Positions 16,297-25,609 of a stretch of DNA of 64,000 bases are shown piece after piece. Made by a program: the position numbers and the translations under genes. The stretch covers positions 1-64,000 of the forward strand of contig NZ_JACOOY010000013.1 of NCBI RefSeq assembly GCF_014287705.1, written 5' to 3'. Numbering within the stretch: the first letter of the stretch is position 1; every line of letters starts with the position of its first letter. The notes under the pieces were generated by a model that worked only from the letters and a program-made list of their open reading frames with translations, had not been told where the DNA came from and did no database searches. Origin of the DNA: Dorea_D hominis. Its GTDB lineage: Bacteria > Bacillota > Clostridia > Lachnospirales > Lachnospiraceae.

Positions 16297-17517
16297 ATGA
16301 AAAATATAATCGTTGGACAGTCCGGCGGACCAACCGCCGTTATCAACGGAAGTCTCTACGGAGTTGTCACCGAAGGACTTGCACATCCGGACAAGATCAG
16401 TCACGTCTATGGCATGATAAATGGAATCGAAGGTTTCTTAAACGACCGCATCATGGATATGAATGCACTTGCCGAAAACAGAGAACTTGAATTTGTAAGG
16501 ACAACACCCGGAGCTTATCTTGGCTCCTGCCGCTACAAACTGCCGGAGGATTTAACTGATCCTGTTTATCCGGAACTGTTCCGCAGATTCGAAGAAAAAA
16601 ACATCGGATATTTCTTCTACATTGGCGGAAATGATTCGATGGATACCGTAAGCAAGCTTTCCCGCTATGCTGCCGGAACAAACAGCAAGATCCGTTTTAT
16701 CGGTGTTCCGAAGACAATTGATAACGATCTCGTAGAAACTGACCACACTCCCGGATATGGAAGTGCCGCTAAATACGTTGCTTCTGTTGTCCGCGAAGTT
16801 ACAGCAGATGCTTCTGTTTACGACAATAAACAGTCTGTTACCATCGTAGAAATCATGGGACGTCATGCCGGATGGCTGACCGCTGCCAGCGTTCTCGCCC
16901 GCAAATTTAAAGGCGATAACCCGGTTCTCATTTATCTGCCGGAAGTTGCTTTTGATCCGGATGCTTTCATTGCAAAAGTAAAAGAAGCTTTAAAAACAAC
17001 ACCGAACCTTGTTGTTTGCATTTCAGAAGGAATTAACGATGGAAAAGGTACTTTTATCTGTGAATATGCAAGCGATGTCGGAGTAGATACCTTTGGACAC
17101 AAGATGCTCACCGGTTCCGGTAAATACCTAGAAAATCTTGTCAAAGAAAAAGTCGGTGTAAAAGTCCGTTCCATCGAACTGAATGTCTGCCAGCGCTGTT
17201 CCAGCTCCATGCTTTCTGCTGCCGATCTTACAGAAGCAATCGGTGCAGGTACTTACGGCGTTCAGGCTGCACTTGCCGGCAAAACCGGTAAGATGATTAC
17301 TTTCATTCGCCGTCAGGATCATCCTTATGAGTTATCATACGGCACTGCCGATGTAAATCATATCTGTAATAAAGAAAAAGCAGTTCCAACCGAATGGATC
17401 ACCGGTGACGGATCAGATATCAGTTCTGCATTTATTACTTATGCACGCCCGCTGATCCAGGGAGATGTAACGGTTCCAACCAAAGATGGGCTCCCTGTTT
17501 TTGCTTATCGCAAATAG
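16297..17517 (+). CDS. pfp: Pyrophosphate-dependent 6-phosphofructokinase
   Basis: It phosphorylates fructose-6-phosphate using pyrophosphate in place of ATP, reversibly, in glycolysis. The 406-aa protein has QSGGPTAVINGS near the N-terminus, GGNDSMD at 110-116 and PKTIDND at 138-144. A non-Gly residue after GGN/GGD and Lys in PKTIDND are hallmarks of PPi-dependent enzymes; ATP enzymes have GGDG and PGTIDND. MGRHAGWL follows at about 188. It is monocistronic behind its own promoter and leader hairpin. It fits with the membrane pyrophosphatase at 46.8-48.7 kb, since both enzymes make use of PPi. Confidence 0.93.
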   Translation: MKNIIVGQSGGPTAVINGSLYGVVTEGLAHPDKISHVYGMINGIEGFLNDRIMDMNALAENRELEFVRTTPGAYLGSCRYKLPEDLTDPVYPELFRRFEEKNIGYFFYIGGNDSMDTVSKLSRYAAGTNSKIRFIGVPKTIDNDLVETDHTPGYGSAAKYVASVVREVTADASVYDNKQSVTIVEIMGRHAGWLTAASVLARKFKGDNPVLIYLPEVAFDPDAFIAKVKEALKTTPNLVVCISEGINDGKGTFICEYASDVGVDTFGHKMLTGSGKYLENLVKEKVGVKVRSIELNVCQRCSSSMLSAADLTEAIGAGTYGVQAALAGKTGKMITFIRRQDHPYELSYGTADVNHICNKEKAVPTEWITGDGSDISSAFITYARPLIQGDVTVPTKDGLPVFAYRK

Positions 17518-17660
17518 CTCTGGAACGTTCATATTTTGTTCACTTTTCTTTAAAAATTCTTTCACTGATACAACACGTTTTCTTCACAGGTGTTGCATAT
17601 AATGTAAACATACAAAGAAAAGACAACAACTAAACTTTTGAATAAACTTTTTCATAATAC

Positions 17661-17693
17661 ATGCCGGGTATCGCAAAAGCGATCACCCGGCAT
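17661..17693. other. Strong isolated hairpin downstream of pfp
   Basis: ATGCCGGGT+ATCGC / GCGAT+C+ACCCGGCAT folds into a 14-bp stem with one bulge and an AAAA loop, followed by CCTCCCTTTTT. It lies 140 bp after pfp in a gene-free stretch (17518-17859). It could be a delayed terminator or the 3' end of a small RNA: a TATAAT at about 17599 lies upstream, but no convincing -35. Confidence 0.5.
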
Positions 17694-17773
17694 CCTCCCT
17701 TTTTAAAGAACTTTTTTACTCTGCCACCGGCAGCTTTTTTATTTATAAATCAAGATCCTCGTAGCTATAACAT

Positions 17774-17819
17774 AAAAGCCGCATAACCGCGCTTTAACAA
17801 GCGCAGCTATACGGCTTTT
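17774..17819 (-). terminator. Terminator downstream of tRNA-Gly
   Basis: AAAAGCCG pairs with CGGCTTTT, with an inner GCGC stem. It lies 40 bases past the tRNA 3' end on the minus strand. Confidence 0.7.
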
Positions 17820-17859
17820 CTAAAATCCCCTCTTGCATCTTATTACTAACATACAAAAA

Positions 17860-17930
17860 AGCGGGTGATGGGAATCGAACCCACGTATCCAGCTTGGAAG
17901 GCTGGTGTTCTACCATTGAACTACACCCGC
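17860..17930 (-). tRNA. tRNA-Gly, anticodon TCC
   Basis: On the minus strand a full cloverleaf can be read: acceptor GCGGGTG/CACCCGC with discriminator T, D-arm with TTCAATGGTAGAA, anticodon stem-loop CCAGC-CTTCCAA-GCTGG (anticodon TCC), and T-arm GTGGG-TTCGATT-CCCAT. CCA is not encoded. It has its own terminator downstream. Confidence 0.96.
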
Positions 17931-18011
17931 ATTATCCGCATCACTCTCCGTGACACGAATAACATTATATTATGCGAATTTTAAAATGTCAACACTTTTT
18001 TACAAATGTTT

Positions 18012-19361
18012 CTATAAATATTTTTCTAAATATTCTTTCCGTATCTCATCCGGTACAAGTCTGCCACCGGTTGCCCACACGATCTGTGTCGCATTTTTAA
18101 GTATTTTCTCCGTTAAAGCATGCTTCTTACAATATGCCTTTGTCTCCTCTTCTTCAAGCAAACGGACTGGTCCGATAAAAGTTGCGCAGCTGGATGGCTC
18201 AATCTGCTCCTCTTCTGTCTTGTAGAGAAGTCTTAGAAAATCATACAGTTTGCTGTCATTGACTGTGAATCCCCCCGATAGCAAGTTCGTCATAATTCTT
18301 GTCACAAAGCTGGACGGACTGGCACATGCAAGACCATCCGCCTCTGTTTTGCCTGTCATTCCATAATCCCGCACATTGGCATGCTCAAATTTCTGCGTTG
18401 CAATTCCAAGCATTACAGACGGACATTCTACCGGCTCTACAAAGAAACAATGTACCAGATCTCCATAGAGACGTTTCAGCCCGTAAGACACACCACCCGG
18501 AGCGCCGCCAACACCTGCCGGTATATATACAATCAACGGATGTTCTTCATCTACAACAACTCCCTGCTCTTCAAACTGTTTCTTAAGCCGCCCTGCTGCC
18601 ACTGCATATCCCAGAAACAGATTCACCGATTTCTCATCATCTACAAAATAACTCTTTGGATCAGCATCTGAATTTTTCCGGCCTTCCTCAACTGCTCTGG
18701 AATAATCCTGCTCATATTCAATAACTTCCACTCCTTTGCTGCGAAGGAGGTCCTTCTTCCATTGTTTTGCGTCAGCCGACATATGCACGATCACATGAAA
18801 GCCAAGCGCCGCACTCATAATTCCAATAGACATGCCAAGGTTACCGGTAGAGCCGACCTGAACCGTGTATCCGGACAGAAACTCCTTCATCTTCTCATCT
18901 GCAAAGACTTCATAAGAATCCTGTTCTTTCAACATTCCGTTTTTCAGTGCCAGATCTTCTGCATGTTTTAATACTTCATAAATACCGCCTCTTGCTTTCA
19001 CAGAGCCAGCGATTGCGAGATGGCTGTCTTTTTTCAGGAACAGTCTTCCCGGTATCTCACATGTATATTCCTTCTTTAAGCCTTCCTGCATCTTGTCGAT
19101 CTCAACTAACGGAGATTCGATCAGTCCTCCCGTTTCCCTTGTTTCCGGGAATTCTTTCATAATAAATGGTGCAAATCTCTCCAGACGTTTTTTTGCATCT
19201 TCGATGTCTGCGTCCGATACTACCAGTTCGCAGACACCATTCACAAAATCAAATGGTAAATATGCCGGATTGCTCCACCCGACTTCCTGCTTGTCACGCA
19301 TCTGTTCGATCATCTGTGCATTGCGCTCTTCCAATATATTCTTATATGTTCCGTTCGCCAT
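18012..19361 (-). CDS. dsdA: D-serine dehydratase (D-serine ammonia-lyase)
   Basis: A PLP enzyme (fold type II) converting D-serine to pyruvate and ammonia. The 449 aa match the usual length. The PLP-binding Lys is K122 in AIAGSVKARGGIYEVL. VGSTGNLGMSIGIMSAALGF follows, and the phosphate-binding glycine loop is IPAGVGGAPGGVSYG. It stands alone between the tRNA-Gly and the ABC exporter operon, with no dsdC-type regulator or dsdX transporter beside it. Confidence 0.95.
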   Translation of the reverse strand: MANGTYKNILEERNAQMIEQMRDKQEVGWSNPAYLPFDFVNGVCELVVSDADIEDAKKRLERFAPFIMKEFPETRETGGLIESPLVEIDKMQEGLKKEYTCEIPGRLFLKKDSHLAIAGSVKARGGIYEVLKHAEDLALKNGMLKEQDSYEVFADEKMKEFLSGYTVQVGSTGNLGMSIGIMSAALGFHVIVHMSADAKQWKKDLLRSKGVEVIEYEQDYSRAVEEGRKNSDADPKSYFVDDEKSVNLFLGYAVAAGRLKKQFEEQGVVVDEEHPLIVYIPAGVGGAPGGVSYGLKRLYGDLVHCFFVEPVECPSVMLGIATQKFEHANVRDYGMTGKTEADGLACASPSSFVTRIMTNLLSGGFTVNDSKLYDFLRLLYKTEEEQIEPSSCATFIGPVRLLEEEETKAYCKKHALTEKILKNATQIVWATGGRLVPDEIRKEYLEKYL

Positions 19362-19468
19362 TGTCTGTCTCCTTTCCAGTCATTTTCCTGTCACTCTTCT
19401 ATCCTATGAAAACATTATAGACATTTCCGGGCACGGAGACAATCTTTTTCACAATTTCTTTTTCCGAA

Positions 19469-20629
19469 CTACTTCAGTTCCCATTTCCGAAATCTTTTTT
19501 TCCCGATAAAATACGGCAGTAAAATCAGAATACCACATCCGAAAAGGCAGCAAAATTCACTTCCCGCAAACGAAAGCGTAAGATCATTTTCCATGAACCA
19601 GGCACCGCAGGTAATCCACAGTATTCCCGGATTACATATGGCAAGTACGATATCCAGAAATGTTGTCGTATGAACCAGAGCAGCCTGCACCGAACCCATC
19701 AGTAGTACACTTAAAACCAGAAATACAAGATAACTGTTTTTCAGGCAATACCATCCCGCACCTGCCAGTACACCCGCCAGAAGTGCAATTGCCAGGAACA
19801 TTACAAGCGTCAGAAGCAGATAAGAACGCAGATTCACATTCCAGAATGTCACAAATGGATTAAGCATTCCAGACCTTGGTTCTGCCATCATGCTTGCAGA
19901 GACCGGCACCTTCCACAGCCCCTTAAGCGGCAGTTTTGCTAAAAACCATCCATAGCTTGCAAGCAATAACAAAGCACTGTATATCAGCCCGCTAAGAATA
20001 CCACCGATCATTTTTAAATGCAATGTATCTTTTCCACATCTTGTTACGAATACCTGATCTTCTGTTTTCTGCACCCGTTCGTAATCCATCAGATACAACA
20101 CCGAAAGAAAGACAAGTACTACAATTTCAAGTAGCAGTTTCTTTCCAAGTTTTCCAAATAATGTGCCATGTACAAAATAAACAATTCCCGGATAAAAATC
20201 CGCCTGGTCTGCGCCGCTTGCTTTAATTTCATCAGTTCTCTTCTGCAGTTTTTTATAATTATTCTCAATGAACTTCTGATATTTTCCAGTCGGTTCGTAA
20301 CGGCTCATCTTTTCTTTTATTTTCATAATTTTAAGCATATCCAGATTATCATACAGCTTCCCATAAGCTTGCTTATATTCATTATAGACTTCTACGTCAC
20401 TGTTCTTTTTTCCCTGTTCCTTCGCTTGTAATACACGATGCATTCGCTGCACCGATTTCTGGTCATCCTGCGAACCATATGCATTCTGCACGACAACTAT
20501 ATTTATCAGAAGGAAAGTAAGAAATACAAGCAGGACAAGCGGATTACGGAATATTTTCTGACATTCCAGAAATATGATCCGGTAAGTCAGTCTGATATTT
20601 TTTCCCCCTTTCTTATCTCTGTTTATCAT
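19469..20629 (-). CDS. ABC-2 type exporter, membrane subunit (second)
   Basis: A 386-aa integral membrane protein: one N-terminal helix (PLVLLVFLTFLLINIVVV), a charged extracytoplasmic stretch of about 110 residues, then five or six helices from about residue 165 on. It is the last gene of a five-gene operon whose members overlap by 4 bp or more (sigma factor, membrane protein, ATPase, two permeases). The topology matches the neighbouring permease, so the two probably form a heterodimeric channel. The substrate is unknown. Confidence 0.8.
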   Translation of the reverse strand: MINRDKKGGKNIRLTYRIIFLECQKIFRNPLVLLVFLTFLLINIVVVQNAYGSQDDQKSVQRMHRVLQAKEQGKKNSDVEVYNEYKQAYGKLYDNLDMLKIMKIKEKMSRYEPTGKYQKFIENNYKKLQKRTDEIKASGADQADFYPGIVYFVHGTLFGKLGKKLLLEIVVLVFLSVLYLMDYERVQKTEDQVFVTRCGKDTLHLKMIGGILSGLIYSALLLLASYGWFLAKLPLKGLWKVPVSASMMAEPRSGMLNPFVTFWNVNLRSYLLLTLVMFLAIALLAGVLAGAGWYCLKNSYLVFLVLSVLLMGSVQAALVHTTTFLDIVLAICNPGILWITCGAWFMENDLTLSFAGSEFCCLFGCGILILLPYFIGKKRFRKWELK

Positions 20630-21747
20630 AAAATATCCCTCTTTTCATCCCATCTGAGTCTGAAGTATACGACTAACACTGCAAGCACGGCACACCCTGT
20701 CAGAGCATATAACTCCCACATTTTCATGGAAAACATGTTGAACGAACTGCACAAACCTTCAAATATAACAGAACCTGCCGCGCCTGTTATTACACAGCCG
20801 GGGATAGACAATACCACTCCGGTAATATACCCCTGTGCAAGTCTTGCAAGTCCATAAATTAATGCCATTGCTGCGATGCAGAACAATAATACAAGGATCT
20901 CATATATTCCCATATACTGTCCGAATGAGATACCTTTAATCCAGCATTCTATACCTCTTGTCTCCCATGCCGGACACTGCCAGAAGATTCCCATGCCTTT
21001 TGCATACCACACAATTGTATATGCCAGAAGCTGCAGCACTCCAATGATCAGGCAACAGATGAATCCGCCAAGATACTGGATCGGATAAATCTCCCTTCCC
21101 GTTTTTGTTGTGCTATAGAGCGGCATCACACCGCGAATCCGTTCCCTCACATGATAAGCTACCAGAAGAACAGCATAACAGATCAATATCATTACCGGCA
21201 TTTTGCTCATATCCGTCTGCAAAATATATAATGCGCCACTTCTTAACAGATTGACCTCCGGGCGGTCAGTTAAGGCAAAATCATCCAGCAGACTATTCGC
21301 ATACTGGATCTGGAACATGATCTTTTCTCCTTCTGTCTCGAATGACGTGAAATCCATGATTGCTTCCTTTTCTTTCTGTTCTTTTTCTGACATCTGTTCA
21401 TCCGTATAATCCGTAAGCCGGTCACGCTCTTTCATCATCGTATCAAAATCAGAAATTCCTGCCTTTATCAGGGCAGAATCTTCCCGGATCAGCTTTGTTG
21501 ACTGTTTTTTCAAATCTTCAACTTCTTTTTCAATCTTTCCTTTCTCTGTGACCGGAAGTGTCGATCCATATTTACGGATCAGTTTAGCGGCATAGGGCAT
21601 GTCATACGGCGAATCTGTACACTGACCACCTGCCGGATACAGATTCAGTTCAAAAAACATGTTATAAAATAACACGGTAAATAACGCAAGTAATAACAAC
21701 AAACGGACAGATAACATCTTTTTACATTCCTGTATTAAAATTCTCAC
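20626..21747 (-). CDS. ABC-2 type exporter, membrane subunit (first)
   Basis: A 373-aa protein of the same design as its downstream neighbour: an N-terminal helix, a long charged loop rich in Lys/Glu (residues about 45-150), then about six hydrophobic segments ending in RLRWDEKRDIL. It overlaps the ATPase gene and the second permease by 4 bp each. Such ATPase-plus-two-permease sets behind an ECF sigma factor often respond to cell-envelope stress or antimicrobial peptides. That role is inferred here. Confidence 0.8.
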   Translation of the reverse strand: MRILIQECKKMLSVRLLLLLALFTVLFYNMFFELNLYPAGGQCTDSPYDMPYAAKLIRKYGSTLPVTEKGKIEKEVEDLKKQSTKLIREDSALIKAGISDFDTMMKERDRLTDYTDEQMSEKEQKEKEAIMDFTSFETEGEKIMFQIQYANSLLDDFALTDRPEVNLLRSGALYILQTDMSKMPVMILICYAVLLVAYHVRERIRGVMPLYSTTKTGREIYPIQYLGGFICCLIIGVLQLLAYTIVWYAKGMGIFWQCPAWETRGIECWIKGISFGQYMGIYEILVLLFCIAAMALIYGLARLAQGYITGVVLSIPGCVITGAAGSVIFEGLCSSFNMFSMKMWELYALTGCAVLAVLVVYFRLRWDEKRDIL

Positions 21748-22649
21748 AGTATCACCTCCGTCTTCTCATCGCCATAACTTACGAGGAATACATCCTCCAG
21801 ATTAGCGGCACACAAGACCGGTTTCCATTCTTCCTTAAGCTTTCCTGCCCTGGCAAACGAGCCGTCCGGATCATAATAGCGGACTTTCAGATAGCCATGC
21901 TCCTGTCTTGCTCCCAGCACCAGATACTGCTTTTCAAATAATGGAAATTCCTTCTCCGGAACTGCACATTCAAATATCTCGCCGTCCAGCTCGCTGCAAA
22001 TATTTGCTACGGTGTCTTTCCGGTACAGCTTTTTATCCTTGATCATGATCACCTGATTGGCAATCGATTCAATATCCGACACAATATGTGTAGACAGAAT
22101 CACAATCCGATCCCTTGACAGAGACGAAATCAGATTACGGAATCTTGCCCGTTCTTTCGGATCAAGCCCGGCAGTCGGCTCATCCAGAATAAGAATCTTC
22201 GGATCATTTAACAATGCCTGTGCGATTCCGACACGTTGGATCATTCCACCGGAGAATTTTTTCATTTTCTTATCTGCGTTTTCACTAAGCCCGACCAGCT
22301 CCAGAAGCGCCTTTATTTTCTCTTTTAATCCTTCTTTCGGTACAGCTTTTAATGCTGCCAGATAATTTAAATACTGCACAGGTGATTGATTTTTGTAATA
22401 ACCGAACTGCTGTGGCAGATAACCGATTAGATCCCGGTAATTTTCTCCCATTTTCTGGATTTCTATTCCATCATATGTGATTGTACCTTCCGTTGGGTAT
22501 AAGAGTGTAACGATCATCTTGATAAGTGTTGTCTTTCCGGCTCCGTTCGGTGCAAGCATTCCGTAGAGACCATCCTCCAGTTCGAGAGAAATATCGCGGA
22601 CTGCACAGAATTTTCCATAATTTTTACTGATGTGCGACAACTGTAACAT
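21744..22649 (-). CDS. ABC transporter ATP-binding protein
   Basis: A 301-aa ATPase that drives the two permeases encoded next to it. Walker A is APNGAGKTT (about 33-41), with Ala replacing the usual first Gly. The Q-loop lies in LPQQFGYY, the signature is FSGGMIQRVGIAQAL, and Walker B is ILILDEPTAGLDP, with the switch His in STHIVSD. A C-terminal extension of about 90 residues is typical of exporter ATPases. The start at 22649 follows GGAG and overlaps the upstream gene by 26 bp. Confidence 0.92.
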   Translation of the reverse strand: MLQLSHISKNYGKFCAVRDISLELEDGLYGMLAPNGAGKTTLIKMIVTLLYPTEGTITYDGIEIQKMGENYRDLIGYLPQQFGYYKNQSPVQYLNYLAALKAVPKEGLKEKIKALLELVGLSENADKKMKKFSGGMIQRVGIAQALLNDPKILILDEPTAGLDPKERARFRNLISSLSRDRIVILSTHIVSDIESIANQVIMIKDKKLYRKDTVANICSELDGEIFECAVPEKEFPLFEKQYLVLGARQEHGYLKVRYYDPDGSFARAGKLKEEWKPVLCAANLEDVFLVSYGDEKTEVIL

Positions 22650-23421
22650 TTTCTTTCTCCACCTTTCCTGTTAAAACCACAAAACATATAAAGAAGCCTG
22701 CTGCCACTGCAAAATGAATTGCCAGCGGAAGCTCTGTCAACAGAATTTTGATCCATGCATATCTGCTCCACGCACTGAATACAGCTAAGATTCCCCACAG
22801 CACAAGCAAGACTCCAATTCCATAGCTCGATGAAAAGCGATGGTACAGATACAATGCAAAGACTGCAAAGAGGCACATGCTACTGACTCCGAGTGCGCTT
22901 AATTTCCAAAATATAGCATCTGCCTGTCCATCAAGCACCAAAAGTGTTCCTAAATTTATCAAAGCACTGACAAGACTTGCATAAAACATCCTGAGTCCAA
23001 CAATGTAATGCATGGAATAATGCATGGAATTTATAAGTTCTGTCACTGCTTCCTGCTCATCTACCCAGCAGGACAGAAACGAAAAGCCCAGATACATTGC
23101 CGGAAATGCAAATAGCACAACCGCCATCTGTGTCTGCCTTGCATCTCTTGTTCCAATACTTAGAACCAGGACACCTATATAAAGTAAAATCATCACTACC
23201 CAGATCAGAGTGCATCGATAAAAAATAATCCCCAGTCCAGGTCCATAATATATTTTCTTTAACCGCTCAAACAGACTGTCCTTCTCCGGAAGCGCGCTTT
23301 GCAAAATTCTGTTTTTCTGCTGTTCCATTTCTGCCATATCCGGATATTCAACCTGTATCCGGCAGTTTTCTTCCAGCCATTCATTCCATTTCTGATCTTC
23401 CGATCTTTGTTTATCATTCAT
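22624..23421 (-). CDS. Membrane protein of the sigma-factor operon (possible anti-sigma)
   Basis: A 265-aa protein: about 65 charged N-terminal residues (WNEWLEENCRIQVEYPDMAEMEQQKN), then six hydrophobic segments from about residue 70 on. It sits between the ECF sigma gene (8-bp overlap) and the ABC ATPase (26-bp overlap). Its position, with a soluble N-terminal part and membrane domain, suits an anti-sigma or sensory partner of the sigma factor. No zinc-binding anti-sigma motif (HxxxCxxC) is present, so the role is inference. Confidence 0.65.
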   Translation of the reverse strand: MNDKQRSEDQKWNEWLEENCRIQVEYPDMAEMEQQKNRILQSALPEKDSLFERLKKIYYGPGLGIIFYRCTLIWVVMILLYIGVLVLSIGTRDARQTQMAVVLFAFPAMYLGFSFLSCWVDEQEAVTELINSMHYSMHYIVGLRMFYASLVSALINLGTLLVLDGQADAIFWKLSALGVSSMCLFAVFALYLYHRFSSSYGIGVLLVLWGILAVFSAWSRYAWIKILLTELPLAIHFAVAAGFFICFVVLTGKVEKENVTVVAHQ

Positions 23422-23968
23422 TATCCGCTACCTCCTTCCGAATCTGTGCAAGCATTTTATAATATCGCGTTTTCACTGTTCCTTCTGACAACTTCAGTAC
23501 TTCTGCGATCTCTGCAAACGTCTGCTCTTCAAAGCAGTGCTTCTGAAAGATCTGTATCCACGGTTCATCGTAACGGACAATAACTGCCATCACTTCTCTT
23601 ATCGTTTCCTGCCGGAGCACCTGTGAACTGATATCCGGACTTACTCCGGTATGTTCATATTCCTGCCCATAGGGTCCTTCCAGCTGACTCTTCCTGTATG
23701 CAAGACTTCTGTAATAATCGGTAATCTTATTTGATGCGATCCGGTAAATCCATGTACGGAAAGAGCCTTTCTTTTCATCAAAAGCCCGTATTCCTTTCAG
23801 TACAAGAATAAAGATTTCCTGGGTCAGATCCATGGCAAGTTCTTTGCAAGCAACCTGACGATAGGTATAGGCATAGATTTCTCGGTAATATCTTTCAATC
23901 AGAAGTCCTGCTGCTTCTTTGTTCTGTTTTTTCTTTATTTTACGGATCAAATGGTTGTCCGACTGCAT
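23414..23968 (-). CDS. ECF-type RNA polymerase sigma factor
   Basis: A 184-aa sigma-70 family protein. Region 2 covers IERYYREIYAYTYRQVACKELAMDLTQEIFILVLKGIRAF and FRTWIYRIASNKITDYYRS. Region 4, the -35-binding HTH, is EQTFAEIAEVLKLSEGTVKTRYYKMLAQIRKEV. It opens the exporter operon and probably directs its transcription under an external signal. Confidence 0.92.
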   Translation of the reverse strand: MQSDNHLIRKIKKKQNKEAAGLLIERYYREIYAYTYRQVACKELAMDLTQEIFILVLKGIRAFDEKKGSFRTWIYRIASNKITDYYRSLAYRKSQLEGPYGQEYEHTGVSPDISSQVLRQETIREVMAVIVRYDEPWIQIFQKHCFEEQTFAEIAEVLKLSEGTVKTRYYKMLAQIRKEVADNE

Positions 23969-24086
23969 GCAATATCACTTCCTTCTTATCCGTTCACTTA
24001 TAGATACGAAATCTCCGCTAAAATAGTTTGAAATTTTTATAATTATTTTTTGAAAATCATCTGGCAGTTTCCTGTTTATATAATAA

Positions 24087-24130
24087 AAAGCGTCAGAACC
24101 GGCATAACCTTTTACCGAAACTGACGTTTT
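24087..24130 (-). terminator. Terminator of the molybdenum hydroxylase accessory genes
   Basis: ACGTCAG and CTGACGC pair around a 23-base loop, followed on the minus strand by TTTTTATT, 15 bases after the stop at 24143. Confidence 0.65.
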
Positions 24131-24142
24131 ATCTGCGACAGA

Positions 24143-25504
24143 TTACTGTCCGCTTAAATCTATATCTGTTTTCTGATCGATATCATGAAGTTCTTTCTTC
24201 GTTGTTTCGCAGATTATAACTTCATCCGGATATTTTTTCATAATCTGCCTGCCACCTGTGTCCCCTTCTAATTTCAGAAGCTCCTGAAAATATTTCTGAT
24301 CCCACAGCACCGGATTTCCCGGTCTTCCATGCGTGCCGGCGCAGATGATCTTTCCCGGATACTGTACAGATACACCCATCAGTCTTCGCAGTGTTTTCGC
24401 TGTCAGATACGGTTGATCTCCTACCACGAATAGAATTTTCTTCACATCCGGCTTTTGCTCCATACACTTCTTCAATCCACACTGCAGAGAGTAAGCGATT
24501 CCCCACTCCGGATGATTATTTTCCGCAACGGCAATTCCTTGCTCTTTGGCCTCTTTCATGATCTGTGGAAATCTTGTGGAAACAACCTTTTCACACATCG
24601 GAAATTCTTTCAACACCTCAAAAATGTGCCGGAACATCGGACTTCCTCCAACCTCTGCCAGGAGCTTGTTCTCTCCATATCTGCTGGATCTTCCTGCTGC
24701 CAGCACAACGATTCCTGTCTGACTGCAAAAATATTGTTCGGCTACTTTATATGCCTGCATTCCAAGCAGATTGGATTTGTCCGAGATCTTATATACAAGC
24801 GATATGTCTTTTCTTGGATCTACATCCCCAATCTTAAGTCCCGTCTTTACATTTATACCTGCCTGCAGCATACCGCGGACAACGCCTGCCACTCTGGCGT
24901 ACACCGGTTTTCCACCTGTGTATGCAACAATCTGCCCTTTTTCCACAATGTCACCGATCTTAGCCTTCGGTTCTATCTTTCCATCCCCGGATGCTTTTAA
25001 GAGGCGCTCGATACTGTATCCGCCGACAACTCCGGGTACACCGGTATTCGGAATCGGTGTGCTGTCATACAGAATCTTTCCCAATGTATCTCCACGCATA
25101 GTTTCAAGCGCCGCATAGCAGTCTTTTCCTCCGCAGAATCCCGGGCCAAGCCCGATCACGCAAGGGGCATCGCCCTTCTTCGTTCCTGTATTCCGTTTTG
25201 CAAGAATCGCATCCACTAACACATCCGGCTTATATACTTCCCGAATCTTCGCTTCCGGATCAACGATCACTGCGACTTTGCCGCTGCTGACTGCCTGCTG
25301 CATCTGACTTGCATCTTTTACAAGAACTGCTTCCATCTCTTCTACAACTGCACGTTTTTCATAGACAGTTCTGGAAAATGCCACCTGCCGCCGCACGGTA
25401 AGCGGGCATTCGATCTCTGTCATAACAACCTGATGCCCTTTTCTAAAAAAGGCGGCAGCTATACCTGTCGCCAGATCTCCCGCTCCTTTGATTAAAATTT
25501 TCAT
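24143..25504 (-). CDS. yqeB: YqeB-MocA fusion: selenium-type Mo hydroxylase maturation and molybdopterin nucleotidyltransferase
   Basis: Two families are joined in one 453-aa chain. Residues 1-260 match YqeB of the selenium-dependent molybdenum hydroxylase system (MKILIKGAGDLATGIAAAFF; IGLGPGFCGGKDCYAALET; STPIPNTGVPGVVGGYSIERLL). Residues 265-453 are a MocA-type NTP transferase (VVLAAGRSSRYGENKLL nucleotide loop; VVGDQPYLTAKT; GRPGNPVLW), which in relatives links CMP to molybdopterin. YqeB and MocA are commonly separate proteins, so the fusion should couple cofactor completion with the maturation step. It lies downstream of the xanthine dehydrogenase-type genes and yqeC. Confidence 0.9.
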   Translation of the reverse strand: MKILIKGAGDLATGIAAAFFRKGHQVVMTEIECPLTVRRQVAFSRTVYEKRAVVEEMEAVLVKDASQMQQAVSSGKVAVIVDPEAKIREVYKPDVLVDAILAKRNTGTKKGDAPCVIGLGPGFCGGKDCYAALETMRGDTLGKILYDSTPIPNTGVPGVVGGYSIERLLKASGDGKIEPKAKIGDIVEKGQIVAYTGGKPVYARVAGVVRGMLQAGINVKTGLKIGDVDPRKDISLVYKISDKSNLLGMQAYKVAEQYFCSQTGIVVLAAGRSSRYGENKLLAEVGGSPMFRHIFEVLKEFPMCEKVVSTRFPQIMKEAKEQGIAVAENNHPEWGIAYSLQCGLKKCMEQKPDVKKILFVVGDQPYLTAKTLRRLMGVSVQYPGKIICAGTHGRPGNPVLWDQKYFQELLKLEGDTGGRQIMKKYPDEVIICETTKKELHDIDQKTDIDLSGQ

Positions 25505-25609
25505 AGCTGCCTCCTCTCTTTATTTCTATTTTCAATCTTTATTTTCTGATCTATCTTTTATTTCCAGCATACCTTCTTTTGATTAGAAACTATTTTGTTG
25601 CTATAGATT

